Below are positions 58,077 to 64,000 of a DNA stretch of 64,000 nucleotides, in pieces. The position numbers and the translations under genes were made by a program. The notes beneath the pieces were generated by a model. That model had not been told where the DNA came from. It saw only the letters and a program-made list of their open reading frames with translations, and ran no database searches. The DNA is from Aphidius gifuensis (lineage: Eukaryota; Arthropoda; Insecta; Hymenoptera; Braconidae): assembly GCF_014905175.1 (NCBI RefSeq), contig NC_057788.1, forward strand, positions 10,609,446-10,673,445, read 5' to 3'. How positions within the stretch are numbered: position 1 is the first letter of the stretch; every line of letters begins with the position of its first letter.

Positions 58077-60638
58077 ATGTTTTCTTGTTATGAATGCGAT
58101 TATACATGTGATAATTCTAAGGATTATATTACGCATAGTCGCTTAAGTCACAACCATTTATGTTCACTAACATGTGGTTTTAAAAAACTCGAGACTAGTG
58201 TTACGTGTGCAAAAAGTTTTTTTTCTTTTGATTCTTTTCGAAGGCATGTAAATAAACAACATGTATCCGAAGTACTTTTATCACAAACAGCTGAAGATTC
58301 TGAAATACTTGCAAATTTATCAAATGATGAATCATCAAATAGCACCGGTAATAATTCTCGTCTAATAGTCGATACAATTCCAGTAGAAAATGTTGAAGAA
58401 ACTGTAGTGAGCAATCAAGTTCCGGAAATCTCAAAAAAAAACGATTCAATATTATTTCAAGAAGTAATAGAAGAAATATCATTAACGAATTCTGATCCAG
58501 TAAATACTTCAGAGGATATTGATCCTCGTGTTCTTTTTGCCTCGAAGTTATACAGTATCCCGGACATGCCCCGTAATCGTGCATCAGAAATCATTAATGA
58601 TGTTGACTCATTGTTTGCAGAAATTATTGATAGAATTTCGAAAGATGTCAGTCAGATATTAGATTCATCGGATGACAAAAACAAAATATCTCAACGTGTT
58701 GATAAGGTTTTCAAAGACAATCGTTTACAATTTTCAGACCTAAAATCTGAATGGCTCTGCCTTAAAAAATTTAAAAATCTTAATACTTTCATACAGCCCG
58801 AGCATTACAATTTAGGACACCGCGAAGAATACGTTCATGAAGGGGTCAATCGAGTATTGACAATGGTACCGGTTTCTGCTCAATTCATTCCACTACGACA
58901 GGTTCTTAAAAAATTTTTTGAAATTCCCGGATATTTGAAAAGTACTTTAACTTACCTAAATCATTTACGAGATAATGAAAATTTTATATCTAACATTGTG
59001 CAATGTCGTTTATGGAAAGATATGAGTAAAACATTTGGAGAAAAAATTGTGTTCCCTTTATATTTATATTATGATGATTATGAAAATAATAATCCACTTG
59101 GTAGTCATAATGAAATTTCGAAATGCGGTGCTGTTTATATATCAGTTGCTTGTCTTCCACCAAATTTAGCATCCAAATTAGAAAATATTTTTTTATTCAT
59201 TTTATTTAATACTCTTGATAGAAAAGTTTATCAAAATACTGTTATTTTTTCGAAGGCTATCGATGAATTAAACTTTCTTGAGGAGCATGGTGTTGAAATT
59301 GATTTACCTGGTGGCAAACAGACAATCTTTTTTAAACTGGTATTAATTATAGGAGACAATTTAGCCATACATCAGCTGTTCGGTTTTGCAGAAAATTTCA
59401 ATGCAACATTTTTTTGTCGATTTTGTTACACACCGCGAAAAGCTATTAAAAATGTTTTTTATGAATCAGAATGCCAAATGAGAACTGAAGTAAGTTACGA
59501 GGAAGATGTATTGAAAAATAACTTGAAAGAAACGGGAATAAGTGAAAGATGCGTATTTCATGACAAGATTGATTTTCATGTATTGAAGAATGTTGTAGTT
59601 GATGTCATGCATGATTTATTTGAAGGTATTTGCCAATACGATTTGGGACTGTTACTGCACTATTTTACCAAAGTAGAAAAGTTTCTTTCCGTAACTGACC
59701 TAAACAACTACGTTCGAGGTTTTGACTATGGTAAATCAAGAAATAAGCCAACAGAAATTTCAGAGGATCGTATTGCTAGTAAAAAAATTAAAATGTCTTC
59801 TTCTGAAATGTTGTGTTTTATCCGTCATCTTCCGTTAATACTTGGTCCGTTAATACCTCGAGAAAATGTTCATTGGCGATTATTAATTCTTCTCCATCGT
59901 CTTGTCGAAAAATTAGTAAGTCCTCATTTTCATGTTTCTGACGAAATTAGCCTTTCTGAACAAATAGCAAGTTATTTACAGTTATTGCAAAAATTATTTC
60001 CAGGTTCTTTAAAACCGAAGCACCATTTATTGATTCATTATCCAACAGTTTTAAGTGTTTCGGGGCCATTTTGGAAGTATTGTGCAATGCGATATGAAAG
60101 TAAAAATCAAGAAGGGAAAAAAACGTCCAAAACTACCACATGTCGCGTCAATATAGCTCGAACAGTTGCGATAAAACATCAACTAATTTTAAACAATCGT
60201 TTTCTCACATCTCTAGCATCGATCGAACATAGTAAATCGGAAAAAACACAAATTTTGCTGGAATCATTGCAATATTACCAAAATTTCCATCATTTATTAC
60301 CATCACAGTTAAAAAATTCAAATAGTCATTTTAGTTTAAAAAAAATGAATTATGAAGGGCAAGAAATCTCTGTAGATTGCCTTCTCATGATACCATCTGA
60401 TAATGGTCCCCAATTTTTAAGCGTAAAAGAAATATTTGTAATTGATGAAAATAAAAATTATATAGTTGGAAAATTATTCACAGATATATATTTCGATGAA
60501 CATATTCAGGCATATCAAGTTTTTTCACAATTGTTTGAATGGTCTGGTTTTTATGACTCTGATTTAGCTGGGTGCATTGTAACTTATATGACACGAACTT
60601 TTGAGGGTGTACCATACATTGTAAAATATTGGTCGTAA
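58077..60638 (+). CDS. transposase, C2H2 N-terminus and DDE-like core, intronless
   Basis: The 853-aa frame is intact. An upstream in-frame ATG exists at 58017, but 58077 is preferred because the zinc-finger module starts there. Residues 1-65 hold two C2H2-like fingers (CYECDYTC...; VTCAKSFFSFDSFRRHVNKQH). Residues 75-200 are acidic and disordered. The remainder is a transposase-like core with candidate catalytic Asp427 (LIIGDNLAIHQ) followed by a CRFC knuckle, Asp509 (VVVDVMHDLFEG) and Glu674 (AMRYESKNQ). This order parallels the D-D-E pattern of CMC-type transposases. I recall the MHDLFEG and MRFEAKH-type motifs from many unnamed animal proteins. It lies 114 bp after the accessory gene and 1.4 kb from the right terminus, as expected for the element's own transposase. 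No disabling mutation was seen. Confidence 0.82.
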   Translation: MFSCYECDYTCDNSKDYITHSRLSHNHLCSLTCGFKKLETSVTCAKSFFSFDSFRRHVNKQHVSEVLLSQTAEDSEILANLSNDESSNSTGNNSRLIVDTIPVENVEETVVSNQVPEISKKNDSILFQEVIEEISLTNSDPVNTSEDIDPRVLFASKLYSIPDMPRNRASEIINDVDSLFAEIIDRISKDVSQILDSSDDKNKISQRVDKVFKDNRLQFSDLKSEWLCLKKFKNLNTFIQPEHYNLGHREEYVHEGVNRVLTMVPVSAQFIPLRQVLKKFFEIPGYLKSTLTYLNHLRDNENFISNIVQCRLWKDMSKTFGEKIVFPLYLYYDDYENNNPLGSHNEISKCGAVYISVACLPPNLASKLENIFLFILFNTLDRKVYQNTVIFSKAIDELNFLEEHGVEIDLPGGKQTIFFKLVLIIGDNLAIHQLFGFAENFNATFFCRFCYTPRKAIKNVFYESECQMRTEVSYEEDVLKNNLKETGISERCVFHDKIDFHVLKNVVVDVMHDLFEGICQYDLGLLLHYFTKVEKFLSVTDLNNYVRGFDYGKSRNKPTEISEDRIASKKIKMSSSEMLCFIRHLPLILGPLIPRENVHWRLLILLHRLVEKLVSPHFHVSDEISLSEQIASYLQLLQKLFPGSLKPKHHLLIHYPTVLSVSGPFWKYCAMRYESKNQEGKKTSKTTTCRVNIARTVAIKHQLILNNRFLTSLASIEHSKSEKTQILLESLQYYQNFHHLLPSQLKNSNSHFSLKKMNYEGQEISVDCLLMIPSDNGPQFLSVKEIFVIDENKNYIVGKLFTDIYFDEHIQAYQVFSQLFEWSGFYDSDLAGCIVTYMTRTFEGVPYIVKYWS

Positions 60639-60889
60639 TTTATAAAGTATGCCAGTTTTAAAAGATACGACGTATTGTCAGTTTTATTAAATATTCCAAG
60701 TATGTTAAGATTGATAATTATGATTTTTGTGTAATAAAAAATGATAATATGAATATGAATAGTAGTAATTTTAAGTGAATAGAAAATACCATTGTATGTG
60801 TATTATTCATATAAATAATATTTTTGTGTTGTTAAAAAATAAAAGCAATTATAATAAAAATTTCTGTTTGTTTTATATTCCATCCTTGT

Positions 60890-61850
60890 GTTTAAACGGC
60901 GTACCCCGTAAAAATTATTGTATCTTGTAGAGATTGATTAATGCTGAATTTATTATTACGTTATACATGATTTTATTTTTACAGACCACCCCGTAAAAAG
61001 TAAGTAAATTGTTTTTGAAATAACTGCTAAACACTTTTATTTTCGCGGTGTACCCCGTAAAAGTTATTGTATCTTGTAGAGATTGATTAATGCTGAATTT
61101 ATTATTACGTTATACATGATTTTATTTTTACAGACCACCCCGTAAAAAGTAGATAAATTGTTTTTGAAATAACTGCTAAACACTTTTATTTTCGCGGTGT
61201 ACCCTGTAAAAATTATTGTATCTTGTAGAGATTGATTAATGCTGAATTTATTATTACGTTATACATGATTTTATTTTTACAGACCACCCGTAAAAAGTAA
61301 GTAAATTGTTTTTGAAATAACTGCTAAACACTTTTATTTTCGCGGTGTACCCCGTAAAAGTTATTGTATCTTGTAGAGATTGATTAATGCTGAATTTATT
61401 ATTACGTTATACATGATTTTATTTTTACAGACCACCCCGTAAAAAGTAAGTAAATTGATTTTGAAATAACTGCTAAACACTTTTATTTTCGCCCCGTACC
61501 CCGTAAAAATTATTGTATCTTGTAGAGATTGATTAATGCTGAATTTATTATTACGTTATACATGATTTTATTTTTACAGACCACCCCGTAAAAAGTAAGT
61601 AAATTGTTTTTGAAATAACTGCTAAACACTTTTATTTTCGCGATGTACCCCGTAAAAGTTATTGTATCTTGTAGAGATTGATTAATGCTGAATTTATTAT
61701 TACGTTATACATGATTTTATTTTTACAGACCACCCCGTAAAAAGTAGGTAAATTGTTTTTGAAATAACTGCTAAACACTTTTATTTTCGCGGTGTACCCC
61801 GTAAAAATTATTGTATCTTGTACGTATTTATAAAACTCGAATTCCAATAT
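60890..61850 (+). repeat. right subterminal array, 149-bp tandem repeat
   Basis: TACCCCGTAAAA-type starts lie at 60902, 61051, 61200, 61348, 61497, 61646 and 61795, a period of 149 bp (once 148). Each unit contains TTATTGTATCTTGTAGAGAT, TTTTACAGACCACCCCGTAA and AACTGCTAAACACTTTTATT. Units are almost identical. The ACCCCGTA motif also fills the left end of the element, supporting common ownership. TTTTTACAG in each unit looks like a splice acceptor, perhaps by chance. Confidence 0.93.
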
Positions 61851-61999
61851 TCGTGCGTTAACTTTTCTTTCTAACGCACGAAAATAAACAAACTATCTCG
61901 TACAAATTACGGTGTTGTCGTCTTGGCCCAGTTTTGAGTGGCTACCCCGTAATTATAAAAAAATTTTAACTTAAAAATAACAAAAAAATTCTCTCAGTG

Positions 62000-62859
62000 T
62001 AGAAAACGGCAGGCATGCAATGTCAATTCTTGAAGGTTTTTAAATTTTTCAAAACTCTAAAAATAATAAAAATTTATTTAAAAAATTAATATTTTCCCGA
62101 TTGATAGCATTGATTGTCGCTATAGCAATGAACAACTAGGTGTTATGCAACTTACCATAGTAATATTTTGTTTTCGATCCCGAAGACGTTTAGAAAATAA
62201 ATGAATTCCATTAATGTCTTCTGGAAGACTATTAATTATTGCAGAGAGATTCATTATCTCATTTGAACAGTTGTGATCCATAGTTATTTTGATGCTTTTT
62301 AATTTATCTAACTGAGTAAATGCTTGAACAAAGTGATCAGCATTATTAATTAAAGAGTTATCATCAAATTCACATTCAAGATTTGTTAAATTTTTGCAGT
62401 GATCACCAACAAATGGCATAATCCTTGAATCGCAAGCATGTGAGAGAGACAGTTCTTTCAAATAAATTCCGCACATTAATAACAGTTTTTCGAGGTATGG
62501 TTGTGTTAACAAACAGTTATTATAACAACGTCCAATTGATGATTCACATTTGTATTTTTTAATGTCATACCAAGCTAGTTGACATGCCTCTTTCCATTTG
62601 GTACAAACTGGAATGAAAAGTATCAAATTTAATCATTAATAATAGAAACATTGATATTACATTTAAAGAAAAAAGAAACTTTATTTTGATAATAATATTC
62701 ACCTTTTTCCATATCTATTCTTTCTGGTATTGGCAGCAACATGATGATTTTTGCTAATGAGTCGTAGTTCAGTGAGTTGATGTCGACTTTTGGATCCTTA
62801 ACATCAACATCAGGGGTTTGTTGGTCTTTTTCAATACCTATCCTCTTTGCACTCATCAT
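62000..62859 (-). pseudogene. F-box/LRR gene truncated by the transposon terminus
   Basis: Minus-strand exons 62703-62859, 62156-62607 and 62056-62000 match the intact gene at 5675 exon by exon, with identical exon 1 and 2 lengths (157 and 452 bp) and the same phases. The F-box (LPIPERIDMEK then VCTKWKEACQLAW) and the first repeats are intact. Exon 3 codes 19 more residues and then meets the transposon terminus; the next codons in the transposon are CAC TGA, so translation would stop after 223 aa instead of about 590. Most LRRs are lost, so substrate recognition is probably gone, although an F-box-only product is conceivable. ATG 62859 or 62856 could be the start. Confidence 0.85.
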
Positions 62860-62869
62860 AAGTAAATAT

Positions 62870-64000
62870 ACTCAAAATGCTATTGTCTATGTCTTTGAGA
62901 ACCTGAGACTCTTTAAAAACAGAAAAATTGTTGCCTTTTTTTTTTTTCAATTTCAAGGTTATAAACACGTGGGTCACAGTATTTTTGTTTTTCACATGAG
63001 AGCTTTTTTTCAACCACTTTTAAGGAGCATCTATCACTCTTTTTTTTTTAAATATATAATGAGAATGTTCTGAAATTTTGTACACAGTTAGATCTTTTCA
63101 TTCTGAATACAACGGTATAATTATTTTCTTATGTTGATCGGTCGAATTTTTTCTAATTAATAATTGAAAATATTATTTAACATTGGCTCTTATGGAGATT
63201 TCAACCATTTTTTTCGGATAGAAAAAAATAATGAAAAAGTCTTGAAAAAAATCACACATATACTAGAAACAGAGTTTTATTAATTGCGCGAAAAATTTTC
63301 ATATGTTGATCGGTCAATTAATGAGTAATTAATTATAAACCTTGCAAAAATTAGATGTGGCAACGTATAGCATGTTCAAACACACACACACATACCCGCA
63401 GTCCCATATATTGTATACGGGGCGCAGGCGCTTTTCACTTTATTTTTTTACAGTGTAGCCAGATTTCAGTTTTGTCTGTGACGTCAGAAGCGCCCCGCAA
63501 CACCCGCGATGAATTTGTGCATAACCTCCTTAATAGTTTTAACATAATCTTTATCTGGAACTCCACGTGAACCCCGTGTGTTCGACTCCTTAATCCTTAT
63601 TTTAAATTTGAACGTTAAAAATTGTCGATAAGTAAAATTCTACAATATTCTTGCAATAATAACTGTTTAGAAATTATAAATAGTAGTTGAAAGGATGAAT
63701 TAAATTGTTCTAAACCGATTATGTATTATAATTTATTTTTTTAACTTTTGGGATTTTTTTTTTTGTTTTTCAGTTACATGATTGACTTGCTTTATTCCTG
63801 GGGCTTTACATGAATTTAATTCAATCTTTTTGTATTTATTTTTTTATTTTATATTAAATGGTTAATTGAATAAATAAAAATATTTGTCATTTTTTAAATA
63901 GAATAATATTTTCTTTTTATTTTCGACAAATCAAAGTATGCAAATACTTGTTTATAGGGGAATAATTAATCAATCTATTTTTGTGAATGGTTGTTTATTA
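62870..64000. other. flanking region, nothing recognised
   Basis: AT-rich. TATGTTGATCGGTC occurs at about 63132 and 63302 in the same orientation. A GC-richer patch at 63340-63520 has CACACACACA and a GGGGCGC / GCGCCCC pair (63419, 63489). No supported gene. Confidence 0.5.

Noticed and set aside
60890..61850. CRISPR-like regular array
   Set aside because: The whole 149-bp unit is repeated, with no unique spacers, in a eukaryotic context; it is a subterminal tandem repeat.

Overview
The window looks like nuclear DNA of a hymenopteran insect, most likely a parasitoid wasp (inference). It is very AT-rich. It holds multi-exon genes with GT-AG introns, two tandem seven-transmembrane insect odorant receptor genes, and F-box/leucine-rich-repeat genes with a small secreted Cys-rich peptide gene between two of them. 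I cannot name the species; an aphid-parasitoid braconid would fit, but that rests on memory of similar gene families. There is no operon, CRISPR or prokaryotic feature.

Layout. 0-8 kb: an F-box/LRR pseudogene fragment, a short tandem repeat, a secreted 10-cysteine peptide gene (3070-3402) and an intact three-exon F-box/LRR gene (5675-7651). 8-15 kb: AT-rich intergenic DNA and a 3.35-kb non-autonomous hAT element with an 8-bp target duplication. 15.5-21.3 kb: intact three-exon odorant receptor OR-A, whose 4.5-kb first intron is packed with palindromic MITE-like elements. 26.1-28.5 kb: its tandem paralogue OR-B, cut off in the last exon by a transposon end. 28,459-61,999: a 33.5-kb segment bounded by perfect 25-bp inverted CACTG termini and by TA on both sides. 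62.0-62.9 kb: a third F-box/LRR gene on the minus strand, cut off by the right-hand terminus.

The 33.5-kb segment is the most interesting part. Its own genes appear to be a two-gene cassette: a seven-exon gene for a 488-aa protein of unknown function (46805-57962), then 114 bp later an intronless 853-aa C2H2/DDE-like transposase (58077-60638). Both ends carry arrays of ACCCCGTA-type motifs. Nested inside are: a TTAA-flanked element (31413-35574) that itself holds a hAT; a second complete-looking element (35857-43283) with perfect 29-bp termini, an intact 933-aa transposase and a divergent BEN-domain gene; a 1.9-kb foldback palindrome; and a 3.5-kb hAT carrying a TA-flanked MITE. Several insertions can be checked within the window, because a sister repeat shows the empty site.

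The two ends of the big element lie in two different host genes, an odorant receptor exon and an F-box/LRR exon. A single clean insertion cannot produce that, so the locus has probably been rearranged by, or between, copies of this transposon. All exon models come from reading splice sites and reading phase by eye; no search or alignment was run.
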